This document shows, piece after piece, positions 45,712-53,239 of a DNA stretch of 64,000 bases. The notes beneath the pieces were generated by a model. That model worked only from the letters and a program-made list of their open reading frames with translations, had not been told where the DNA came from and made no database searches. Within the stretch, counting starts at the first letter, position 1, and each line of letters opens with the position of its first letter. The translations under genes were made by a program, and so were the position numbers. This DNA is from Paralimibaculum aggregatum (GTDB lineage Bacteria > Pseudomonadota > Alphaproteobacteria > Rhodobacterales > Rhodobacteraceae): the NCBI RefSeq assembly GCF_030270585.1, contig NZ_BSYI01000015.1:1-64000 (forward strand), given 5' to 3'.

Positions 45712-46566
45712 TCAGGGTTGCGGTGCGGTGTCCACCATGCGGCGCCCGCGCAGCCGCTTGCGGGCGAGCTCGGCCAGCGGGCGGCGCAGCTCCGAGCGCA
45801 GGAAGGGCATCGCGTCCGCCGCCGCGAAGGCTGCCTGCTCGCGCCGTGCCACCCGGCGCCAGAACGCGGTGTCGAGCCGGGTGCGGCGGTCGAGCTCGGC
45901 GGCGTCCTCGGGCGCCAGCATCTCGCGGCGGAGCGGCTCGATCCCGGTCTCCGCGCGCCAGCCATGGGCGGTGTTGGCGGCCTCCGCCGCCTCGGGAATG
46001 CCGAGCCGGCGCGAGAGCTCCGCCACCAGCCGGTCGCAGTCCGACACATCGCCGATGAAGTCGAACGCCGCGAAGGCCGCCTCGAGCCGCGCGAGCTTTT
46101 CCCCGGCATCCATCCGCGCCAGCCGCGCCCAGGGCAGCTCGAGCCAGTTGGCCAGCAGGAAATGCGCCAGCGGGTCGGGCGGCATGCAGGCCAGATGCAG
46201 GCCGAAGGGATAGCCCGCCTGCCCCAGCGAGCGGTAGCGCGCCATGCGGTAGTTGTACCACGACAGCACCAGCGCCTGCGGCTCGCGCATCAGCACCGAG
46301 CGGCGGATCGCCCGGCCGGCGAAGCGCGCCTCCACCGAGCGCCCGATATAGTGCCCGGAGATCGCCCGGATCGCCTCCGGCGGCGCCGGCATCCGGCCGT
46401 TGTACTTCCGCCCGAAGAGCTCGATCGGCACCGCCCGCCCGCGCCGCCGCGGCGACCAGAAGGCCTCCGGCCCGAGATGCTTGAGCAGATGCACCTCGAT
46501 GGTGCTGCCCGCGCATTTCGGGATGTGCAGCACGATCTCCAGCGGCTGCCCCGCCGCGCCGCTCAC
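45712..46566 (-). CDS. Sulfotransferase family protein
   Basis: 284 residues. PAPS-binding 5'-PSB loop HIPKCAGST (residues 14-22), and a 3'-PB-like SVLMREPQALVLSWYNY (about 89-105), the arrangement of the Sulfotransfer_2 group. It would transfer sulfate from PAPS to a hydroxyl, often on a polysaccharide. The GTG start at 46566 overlaps the stop of the glycosyltransferase gene (GTGA), so the two are coupled, which supports surface-glycan sulfation. Confidence 0.86.
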   Translation of the reverse strand: MSGAAGQPLEIVLHIPKCAGSTIEVHLLKHLGPEAFWSPRRRGRAVPIELFGRKYNGRMPAPPEAIRAISGHYIGRSVEARFAGRAIRRSVLMREPQALVLSWYNYRMARYRSLGQAGYPFGLHLACMPPDPLAHFLLANWLELPWARLARMDAGEKLARLEAAFAAFDFIGDVSDCDRLVAELSRRLGIPEAAEAANTAHGWRAETGIEPLRREMLAPEDAAELDRRTRLDTAFWRRVARREQAAFAAADAMPFLRSELRRPLAELARKRLRGRRMVDTAPQP

Positions 46567-47792
46567 AGCGAGACCCCGAAGCTGCGCCCGGCGGCCCGCT
46601 CGTAGACATCGATGGTCGCCCGCTGCATCGCCTTCACCGTATAGCGCGCATGCACCCGCGCCCGCGCCGCGAGCCCCATATGCGCGCGCTCCGACGGGTC
46701 GAGCTTCAGCGCCGCGTCCAGCGTCTCGGCGAGCCGCGCCACATCGCCGGGCGGATAGAGCCAGCCGGTCTCGCCATGCACCACGGTCTCGCGCGCGCCG
46801 CCGTGATCGGTGGCGATCACCGGCCGGCCCATCGCCTGCGCCTCCACCACCACGCGGCCGAAGGCCTCCGGATCGGTCGAGGCCGAGACCACCACGCTCG
46901 CCACCTTGTAGGCGGCGGCCATGTCGGTGCAGCCGCCGGTGAGCCAGACCTGCTGCTCGAGCCCGTGCGACTTGATCCGGTTCTCCAGCGCGCGGGCATA
47001 CCAGTCCTCGCCGCCATCGCCGACCAGCAGGATCAGGAAATCCGCGCCGCGCCGCTTGCGCAGCAGCGCCGCCGCCTCGATCAGCCCCTCATGGCCCTTC
47101 CAGCGCGTCAGCCGCGCCGGCAGCAGGATCACCGGCCGCGGATCGTCGAGGATGCCCCAGCGCTCGGCCAGCGCCACGGTTCGCTCGGCGCTCACCGCAT
47201 CCTCGGAGAACACCGAGATGTCGGCCCCGCGCGGGATCACCACGATGTCCTCCTCGCGCACCCGGTGGCGCTCGGCCACAAGCTGGCCGATGAACTCCGA
47301 GACCGCGATCACCGGGCGGCCCTTGGCCATCACCGCGTTGTAGAACCGCTTGAAGGGCAGGTCCTCGTTGTAGGTCCCGTGATAGGTCGTCACGAAGGGC
47401 ACGTTGCAGCGCCGCGATGCGAGATAGGCCGACCAGGCCGGCGCGCGCGAGCGGGCATGCACGAGGTCGATCCGCTCCTCGCGGATCAGCCGCGCCAGCA
47501 GCCCGGCATTCTGCCAGATGTTGAACGGGTTCTTGGTGGCGAGGTTCATCTCGAAGATCTCGGCCCCGGCGCGCAGCATCCGCGGCACCATCTGCCCGCC
47601 GGTGGTGGCCACCACCGCGCGCCCGCCGGCGGCCACGATGGCCTCGACGATTTCCAGCGTCCCCCGTTCGACGCCGCCGGTATCGAGCCGGGGCACCACC
47701 TGGAGGATTCCGAGCGGGTTGTGCCCTTCCTGCGCCGCGATCAACCGGCTATGGTCCCGGGCGCTCTGGCCCGTGATGGAGGACGCCGACAT
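46563..47792 (-). CDS. GT4-family glycosyltransferase
   Basis: About 409 residues. N-terminal GILQVVPRLDTGGVERGTLE motif (typical of GT4), acceptor loop HARSRAPAWSAYLA, linker AVSEFIGQLV, and donor domain PARLTRWKGHEGLIEA and DPEAFGRVVVEAQAMGRPVIATDHGG (the E-x7-E site). Start uncertain: the ATG at 47792 coincides with the start of the divergent hydrolase (47791), which is unlikely; a TTG near 47744 (just before AAQEGH) is another candidate. It is followed by the coupled sulfotransferase gene. Confidence 0.86.
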   Translation of the reverse strand: MSASSITGQSARDHSRLIAAQEGHNPLGILQVVPRLDTGGVERGTLEIVEAIVAAGGRAVVATTGGQMVPRMLRAGAEIFEMNLATKNPFNIWQNAGLLARLIREERIDLVHARSRAPAWSAYLASRRCNVPFVTTYHGTYNEDLPFKRFYNAVMAKGRPVIAVSEFIGQLVAERHRVREEDIVVIPRGADISVFSEDAVSAERTVALAERWGILDDPRPVILLPARLTRWKGHEGLIEAAALLRKRRGADFLILLVGDGGEDWYARALENRIKSHGLEQQVWLTGGCTDMAAAYKVASVVVSASTDPEAFGRVVVEAQAMGRPVIATDHGGARETVVHGETGWLYPPGDVARLAETLDAALKLDPSERAHMGLAARARVHARYTVKAMQRATIDVYERAAGRSFGVSL

Positions 47793-48564
47793 GACCGCCC
47801 CGGAATTCCTCGAACGCGCTTCGATGCGACGCATTGCGTATCACAGGCTGCACGCGAAAGGCGATGGGTCAAAGCTGCCCGGCGTGGTTTTTCTCGGTGG
47901 CTTCCGTTCGGACATGGAGGGCACCAAGGCGCTCTGGCTCGAGGACTGGGCGCGGGCGCGCGGCCGGGCCTTCCTGCGCTTCGACTATTCCGGCCACGGG
48001 CAGAGCGCCGGCGACTTCCTCGACGGCTGCATCGGCGACTGGGCGGAGGATGCCGAGGCCGCGCTGACCCATCTGACCGACGGGCCGCAGGTGCTGGTCG
48101 GCTCCTCGATGGGCGGCTGGATCGCGCTGCTGCTGGCGCGGCGGATGCCCGAGCGGGTGGCGGCGCTGGTCGGCATCGCCGCGGCGCCGGACTTCACCGA
48201 GGATTCGATGTGGGCCGGCTTCGACGCCGAGCAGCGCGCGGCGCTGGCGCGCGACGGCCAGGTGGCGCTGCCCTCGGACTATTCCGACGAGCCCTATGTC
48301 ATCACCCGCCGGCTGATCGAGGACGGGCGCGAGAACCTCGTGCTGCGCACGCCGCTCGCCCTGCCGTTCCCGCTGCGGCTGCTGCAGGGCACCGCCGATA
48401 CCGACGTGCTGCCGGAGGTCGCCACCCGCCTGCTCGGCCATGTCGATTGCGCGGATGCCCGGCTGACCCTCGTCAAGGGTTCCGACCACCGCTTCTCCGG
48501 GCCGCGCGAGCTGGCGCTGCTCGACGACACCCTCGACGCCCTCACCCCCCATCTCGCCGCCTGA
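47791..48564 (+). CDS. Alpha/beta hydrolase
   Basis: 257 residues. Nucleophile elbow GSSMGG (Ser about residue 110), oxyanion strand VVFLGGFRSDMEG (about 32), acid in LQGTADTDV (about 205) and catalytic His in KGSDHRFSG (about 236). It resembles the ABHD10-like/palmitoyl-thioesterase group. GATGGAGG sits upstream of the ATG at 47791. It is 6 bases upstream of ycjX and likely co-transcribed. Substrate unknown. Confidence 0.88.
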   Translation: MTAPEFLERASMRRIAYHRLHAKGDGSKLPGVVFLGGFRSDMEGTKALWLEDWARARGRAFLRFDYSGHGQSAGDFLDGCIGDWAEDAEAALTHLTDGPQVLVGSSMGGWIALLLARRMPERVAALVGIAAAPDFTEDSMWAGFDAEQRAALARDGQVALPSDYSDEPYVITRRLIEDGRENLVLRTPLALPFPLRLLQGTADTDVLPEVATRLLGHVDCADARLTLVKGSDHRFSGPRELALLDDTLDALTPHLAA

Positions 48565-48569
48565 ACCCG

Positions 48570-50003
48570 ATGCGCCTCGGAGAGATCGCCGACAGCCTGC
48601 TCGAGCGGGTCGAGACCGCGACGGAACGCGCCGGCGCCTGGTTCGAGCCGAGCCTGCGCATCGGCGTCACCGGGCTCTCGGGCGCCGGCAAGACGGTGTT
48701 CATCACCGCGCTCGCCGCCAGCCTGCTGCATCGCGGGCGGCTGGCGGGCTTCGCGCCGGAGGCCGAGGGGCGCATCCTCTCCGCCGGCCTCGGCAGCCAG
48801 CCCGACCCGGCGCTGCCGCGCTTTGCCTACGAGAGGCATCTCGAGGCGCTCACCGCGGTGCCGCCGCGCTGGCCCGAGAGCACCCGCTCGGTCAGCCAGC
48901 TCCGGATCTCGCTGCGCCACCGGCCGGCCGGGATCCTCGGCGGCATCGGCGCCGGCGGGGTGCTGCATGTCGACATCGTCGACTATCCCGGCGAATGGCT
49001 GGTCGACCTGCCGCTGCTGGAGATCGACTACGATGCCTGGGCCGAGGCCGCGCTGGCCGCCGCCCGCAGCCCGGCGCGGCGCGCCCATGCCGCCGGCTGG
49101 CTCAAGGCGCTGGCCTCCGCCGACCCCGCCGCCGAGCATCACGAGCCGGCGGCCGAGGCGTTGGCCGCGGCCTTCTCCGACTATCTCGCGCGCTGCCGCA
49201 GGGCGGGGCTCGCGGCGCTGGCGCCCGGGCGCTTCCTGCTGCCGGGGGATCTCGCGGGCTCGCCGGCGCTCACCTTCGCCCCGCTGCCGGCCCCGGAGGC
49301 GCCGCGGAAGACCAGCCTCCATGCCGAGATGCGCCGGCGCTTCGAGGCCTACAAGCGGGTCGTGGTGAAGCCCTTCTTCCAGGACCATTTCGCCCGCATC
49401 GACCGGCAGGTCGTGCTGATCGACGCGCTCGGCGCGCTCGCCCACGGGCCGCGCGCCTTCGGCGACCTGATGGAGAGCCTCGAGGGCACCCTCGCCGCCT
49501 TCCGCCACGGCCGCGCCGGCTGGATCGAACGCCTGCTCGGCGGCCGCCGGATCGACCGGCTGCTGATCGCCGCCTCCAAGGCCGACCATCTGCACCATTC
49601 GGCGCATGGCGCGCTGACCCGGCTGGTGGAGGCGATGGTGTCCGAGGCGGCCGGGCGCGCCGCCTATCGCGGCGCCGAGCTGCGCGGCGTGGCGCTGGCC
49701 GCGATCCGCGCCACCGTCGAGCACGAGGCCAGCGCCGGCGGCCGGCCGCTCGCCATGGTGCGCGGCCGCCGCGCCGATACCGGCCGCGAGATCGCCGTCC
49801 ATGCCGGCAGCCTGCCGGACGACCCGGCCGCCCTGATCGCAGCCGCCGCCGATCCCGGCACCGCCGCGGCCGACTGGCCGGACGCCGCCTTCGCCCAGAT
49901 CCCCTTCGCGCCGCCCCGCTGGAGCACCGATGCCGGCAAGGGCCCGCCGCATATCCGCCTCGACAAGGCGCTCGACTTCCTCATCGGCGACCGTATGGAG
50001 TAG
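48570..50003 (+). CDS. ycjX: YcjX-like P-loop protein (DUF463)
   Basis: 477 residues. P-loop GLSGAGKT (residues 35-42), switch-like DIVDYPGEWLVDLPLL (about 135), and QVVLIDALGAL and LLIAASKADHLHH (NKxD-like, about 335) typical of the YcjX family of dynamin-like/GTPase-type proteins. In enterobacteria ycjX belongs to the phage-shock regulon. It is followed 3 bases later by ycjF. Function unknown. Confidence 0.92.
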   Translation: MRLGEIADSLLERVETATERAGAWFEPSLRIGVTGLSGAGKTVFITALAASLLHRGRLAGFAPEAEGRILSAGLGSQPDPALPRFAYERHLEALTAVPPRWPESTRSVSQLRISLRHRPAGILGGIGAGGVLHVDIVDYPGEWLVDLPLLEIDYDAWAEAALAAARSPARRAHAAGWLKALASADPAAEHHEPAAEALAAAFSDYLARCRRAGLAALAPGRFLLPGDLAGSPALTFAPLPAPEAPRKTSLHAEMRRRFEAYKRVVVKPFFQDHFARIDRQVVLIDALGALAHGPRAFGDLMESLEGTLAAFRHGRAGWIERLLGGRRIDRLLIAASKADHLHHSAHGALTRLVEAMVSEAAGRAAYRGAELRGVALAAIRATVEHEASAGGRPLAMVRGRRADTGREIAVHAGSLPDDPAALIAAAADPGTAAADWPDAAFAQIPFAPPRWSTDAGKGPPHIRLDKALDFLIGDRME

Positions 50004-50006
50004 CCC

Positions 50007-51065
50007 ATGGCCAGCGACCGACCCGGCCGGAACGGCCGCCCCACCGGCCCCCGCCGCCCGGTGATCCTCGAGATCGACGAGGCCGGCCCGGAGCCCGCCC
50101 CCGGCCCGGCCGAGGCGCCGCCGGTGCCCGACGAGCCGTATCCCGACACGGAGGAGGCGGCCGCCGGCCCCCCCGCCGCCGAGCGCGCGCTGCGCCGCGC
50201 CGCGCGCAGCAGCCGCACCTCCTGGATCGGCCGGCTGTTCTGGACCGGGATCGGCGGGCTCGTCGCCCTCGGCCTGACGCTCTGGCTCACCGAGTTCGTC
50301 GCCCGGCTCTTCGAGCGCGCGGCCTGGCTCGGCTGGCTCGGCGCGGCGCTGCTGGCGGCGGCGGCGATCGCGCTGCTCGCGGTGCTGCTGCGCGAGGCGG
50401 CGGCGCTGGCCCGGCTCGGCCGGGTCGAGGGGCTGCAGCGGCTCGCCGCGAGCGCGCTGGCCAGCGAGGCGCCGGGGCCGGGGTTGCGGCTGCTCGAGGG
50501 GCTGGCCGGGCTCTACCGCGCGCGGCCCGAGCTCGGCGCGGCGGAGACCCTGGCCCGCGGCCGCGGCATCGCCGAGGGGCCGGACATCGTCGCCTTCGCC
50601 GAGCGCCGCCTGATGCCGGGCCTCGACACCGCCGCCGAGGGCGCGGTCTCGCGCGCCGCCGGCCGGGTCGCGACGCTCACCGCGCTGCTGCCGATGCCGG
50701 CGCTCGATCTCCTGCTGGTGCTGCTGGTCAACATCCGGATGATCCGCCGCATCGCCGAGATCTATGGCGGACGCGCCGGCTGGCTCGGCTCCTGGCGGCT
50801 GCTGAAGGCGGTGGCGGCGCATGTCGTGGCGACCGGCGCGATCTCCGCCACCGACGACCTGCTCGGCCCGCTGGTCGGCGGCGGGCTGCTCGGCCAGCTC
50901 TCGCGCCGCTTCGGCGAGGCCACCGTCAACGCCGCCCTCACGGCGCGGGTCGGCACCGCGGCGATCGAGGTCTGCCGGCCGCTGCCGTTCCGGGCCCGGC
51001 CCGCGCCGAAGGCCCGCAATCTCGTGCTCGGCGCGCTCAAGGGCTGGCGCGGCAACGGGCGCTGA
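50007..51065 (+). CDS. ycjF: YcjF-like membrane protein (DUF697/TIGR01620)
   Basis: 352 residues. A Pro/Glu-rich N-terminus (1-70), two membrane helices (LFWTGIGGLVALGLTLWLTEF and WLGWLGAALLAAAAIALLAVLL), then a helical domain with RVEGLQRLAASALAS, AVSRAAGRVATLTALLPMPALD, a conserved NIRMIRRIAEIYGGRAGWLGSWRLL and VNAALTARVGTAAIEVCRPLPF. It is the usual partner of YcjX, in the same operon, at the inner membrane. Molecular role unknown. Confidence 0.92.
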   Translation: MASDRPGRNGRPTGPRRPVILEIDEAGPEPAPGPAEAPPVPDEPYPDTEEAAAGPPAAERALRRAARSSRTSWIGRLFWTGIGGLVALGLTLWLTEFVARLFERAAWLGWLGAALLAAAAIALLAVLLREAAALARLGRVEGLQRLAASALASEAPGPGLRLLEGLAGLYRARPELGAAETLARGRGIAEGPDIVAFAERRLMPGLDTAAEGAVSRAAGRVATLTALLPMPALDLLLVLLVNIRMIRRIAEIYGGRAGWLGSWRLLKAVAAHVVATGAISATDDLLGPLVGGGLLGQLSRRFGEATVNAALTARVGTAAIEVCRPLPFRARPAPKARNLVLGALKGWRGNGR

Positions 51066-51296
51066 GGCCGTGCCGCGCCCCGGCCGGGCCGGGGGCGGGG
51101 CGGGCGGGTGGGCGCCCCCGGTCCGGGCGGGGCGCGGCACGGCGCCTGGCCCCCTCGCATCGGCGGGGCGGGCCAGGGCACGCCGCTCCCGAACGCCCGG
51201 ACCACGGCCATCCCGTGCCCATGCCGGAACCGCCGGCACGCGCTCCGGGCCGCGCGCCGCTTGCCAAACCGCGCGCGCTGAGGCATCGGGCGGGCC

Positions 51297-52061
51297 ATGC
51301 CGCGGATGAAGCTCACCCTCGAATATGACGGCGGCCCGTTCCAGGGCTGGCAGCGCCAGGAGAACGGCCCCTCCGTGCAGGCCGCGCTGGAGGCCGCGAT
51401 GGGCGCCCTCGAGCCGGGCCCGCACACCGTGCAGGGCGCCGGCCGCACCGATGCCGGGGTGCATGCCACCGGACAGGTCGCGCATCTCGACACCGGGCGG
51501 GACTGGGATCCCTTCCGCCTCGCCGAGGCGCTCAACTGGCATCTCAGGCCCGCCCCGGTCGCGGTGCTCGCCGCCGAGCGGGTGGCCGACGGTTTCCACG
51601 CCCGCTTCGACGCCATCGGGCGGCGCTATACCTACCGCATCGTCGCGCGCCGGGCGCCGCTGGTGCTGGAGCGCGGCCGCGCCTGGCGCGTGCACGGGCC
51701 GCTCGACGCGGAGGCCATGCGCGCCGGCGCCGCCCATCTGGTCGGCCGGCACGACTTTACCACCTTCCGCGCCGCGCAATGCCAGGCGCAGTCCCCGGTG
51801 AAGTCTCTTGACAAAATCGTGATCGAGGAGATCCACACCGCGACCGGGCAGGAGATCCGCCTGCATTTCGCGGCGCGCAGCTTCCTGCACAACCAGGTCC
51901 GCAGCCTCGTCGGAACCCTCGAGCGTGTCGGGTCAAGGCGTTGGCTTCCCGAGAGAATCCGGGACGCCCTCGCGGCACGCGACCGCGCCGCCTGCGGCCC
52001 GGTGGCCCCGCCGCAGGGCCTCGCTCTCACCCATGTGATCTACCCGGAGGTTCCACAGTGA
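51297..52061 (+). CDS. truA: tRNA pseudouridine(38-40) synthase
   Basis: 254 residues. Modifies uridines 38-40 in the anticodon stem of tRNAs. Catalytic Asp in [12 protein letters not shown] (about residue 52), first strand [17 protein letters not shown], and later [15 protein letters not shown] and [13 protein letters not shown]. The ATG at 51297 is used; a second at 51306 (MKLTLE) is the more common family start. The 231 bases upstream hold only GC-rich sequence. Confidence 0.96.
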   Translation: MPRMKLTLEYDGGPFQGWQRQENGPSVQAALEAAMGALEPGPHTVQGAGRTDAGVHATGQVAHLDTGRDWDPFRLAEALNWHLRPAPVAVLAAERVADGFHARFDAIGRRYTYRIVARRAPLVLERGRAWRVHGPLDAEAMRAGAAHLVGRHDFTTFRAAQCQAQSPVKSLDKIVIEEIHTATGQEIRLHFAARSFLHNQVRSLVGTLERVGSRRWLPERIRDALAARDRAACGPVAPPQGLALTHVIYPEVPQ

Positions 52062-52143
52062 TCCGCCGGTGATCCGTTTGACCGCCCGCTCCGTAGAAAG
52101 TTCATCCATGACGGACGAACGGCAGAGAGAAGGGATGGGCCAG

Positions 52144-53031
52144 ATGGCAACGACTTTGCAAAGCGGCGATCACTCGGTGGCGCGGATTGCGATGGCGGCG
52201 GAACTGCTCGATGCGGATACCGAGCTGACGCTCGCCCGGGCATGGCGCGATGACGGCTGCGAGCAATCGCTGCACCGGCTGGTCAACGCCTATATGCGTC
52301 TCGCGATCTCGATGGCCGCGAAATATCGCCGCTATGGCGCGCCGATGACGGATCTCACCCAGGAGGCCGGCGTCGGGCTGATGAAGGCGGCCTCGAAGTT
52401 CGACCCGGACCGCGGCGTGCGCTTCTCCACCTATGCGGTCTGGTGGATCAAGGCCTCGATACAGGACTACGTGATGCGCAACTGGTCGATGGTGCGCACC
52501 GGGTCGACCTCGTCGCAGAAATCGCTGTTCTTCAACATGCGCCGGGTGCGGGCGAAGCTGGAGGCGGAGCTTTCGGCCGAGGGCGACATGCCGACCTCCG
52601 AGGAGATCCGCCGCGAGATCGCCGCCGAGCTGGGCGTGCCGCTGCGCGATGTCGAGCTGATGGAGGCGCGGCTCTCGGGCTCGGACTTCTCGCTCAACGC
52701 GCAGCAGTCCGGCGAGGAGGGGCGCGAATGGGTCGAGACGCTGGAGGATGACGGCGCGCAGCCCGAGGAGGAGGTCGCCCGCTCGCGCGATCTCGGCACC
52801 GCGCGGGGATGGCTGCGCGATGCCTTCGATGCGCTGACCGAGCGCGAGCGGATGATCATCGCCGCGCGGAAGCTCTCCGAGACGCCGGAGACGCTGGAAA
52901 GCCTCGGCAGCAAGCTCAAGCTCTCCAAGGAGCGGGTGCGCCAGCTCGAGGCGCAGGCGCTGAAGAAGATGCGCAACCGGCTGGAGACGGTGCATGGCAC
53001 CGCCGTCGGGGAACTGGCGCAGGCGTTCTGA
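52144..53031 (+). CDS. rpoH: RNA polymerase sigma-32-type factor (RpoHII-like)
   Basis: 295 residues. The ATG at 52144 (MATTLQ) is chosen because AAGGG lies 9 bases upstream; ATGs at 52108 and 52135 are alternatives. Region 1.2/2 with AYMRLAISMAAKYRRYGAP, DLTQEAGVGLMKAASKFDPDRG and FSTYAVWWIKASIQDYVMRNWS. The RpoH-type region VRTGSTSSQKSLFFN follows at about 117. Region 4 with LTERERMIIAARKLSE and LESLGSKLKLSKERVRQLEAQALKKM. In Rhodobacteraceae, RpoHII serves oxidative/photo-oxidative stress and RpoHI classical heat shock; the RpoHII assignment here rests on sequence resemblance. Confidence 0.95.
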   Translation: MATTLQSGDHSVARIAMAAELLDADTELTLARAWRDDGCEQSLHRLVNAYMRLAISMAAKYRRYGAPMTDLTQEAGVGLMKAASKFDPDRGVRFSTYAVWWIKASIQDYVMRNWSMVRTGSTSSQKSLFFNMRRVRAKLEAELSAEGDMPTSEEIRREIAAELGVPLRDVELMEARLSGSDFSLNAQQSGEEGREWVETLEDDGAQPEEEVARSRDLGTARGWLRDAFDALTERERMIIAARKLSETPETLESLGSKLKLSKERVRQLEAQALKKMRNRLETVHGTAVGELAQAF

Positions 53032-53113
53032 GGCGATGGCGGCGCGCCCGCAGCGGGCGCGGCGCGCCTCCTCGCTTGATGATCGCGCCGGCTTGTGCCA
53101 CATGGGCCGCGGA

Positions 53114-53190
53114 GGCCCCGTGGCTCAACTGGATAGAGCAATCCCCTCCTAAGGGATAGGTTGCAGGTTCGAGTCCTGCCGGGGTCACCA
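53114..53190 (+). tRNA. tRNA-Arg (anticodon CCT)
   Basis: 77 bases with encoded CCA. Acceptor GGCCCCG/CGGGGTC, D-arm GGCTCAACTGGATAGAGC, anticodon stem ATCCC/GGGAT, loop CTCCTAA with CCT at 53148-53150, T-loop GGTTCGAGTCC. Confidence 0.95.
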
Positions 53191-53210
53191 CCGCCACGCG
53201 GGCGGTGGTG
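53186..53210 (+). terminator. tRNA-Arg terminator overlapping the CCA end
   Basis: CACCACCGCC (53186-53195), loop ACGCG, GGCGGTGGTG (53201-53210), a perfect 10-base stem, followed by CAGGCTTTGC. The left arm begins in the last bases of the mature tRNA, including the CCA, so folding of the hairpin and of the tRNA are mutually exclusive at the 3' end until processing. Confidence 0.65.
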
Positions 53211-53239
53211 CAGGCTTTGCGGATCGCGCCGGTCGCGCC

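Noticed and set aside
48294-51890. Very long open frame of about 1,200 codons on the minus strand
   Set aside because: GC-driven shadow of ycjX, ycjF and truA; Arg/Gly/Ala-rich without domains.
52916-53197. Minus-strand frame opening with AGLEPATYPL
   Set aside because: Antisense reading of tRNA-Arg overlapping rpoH; not a gene.
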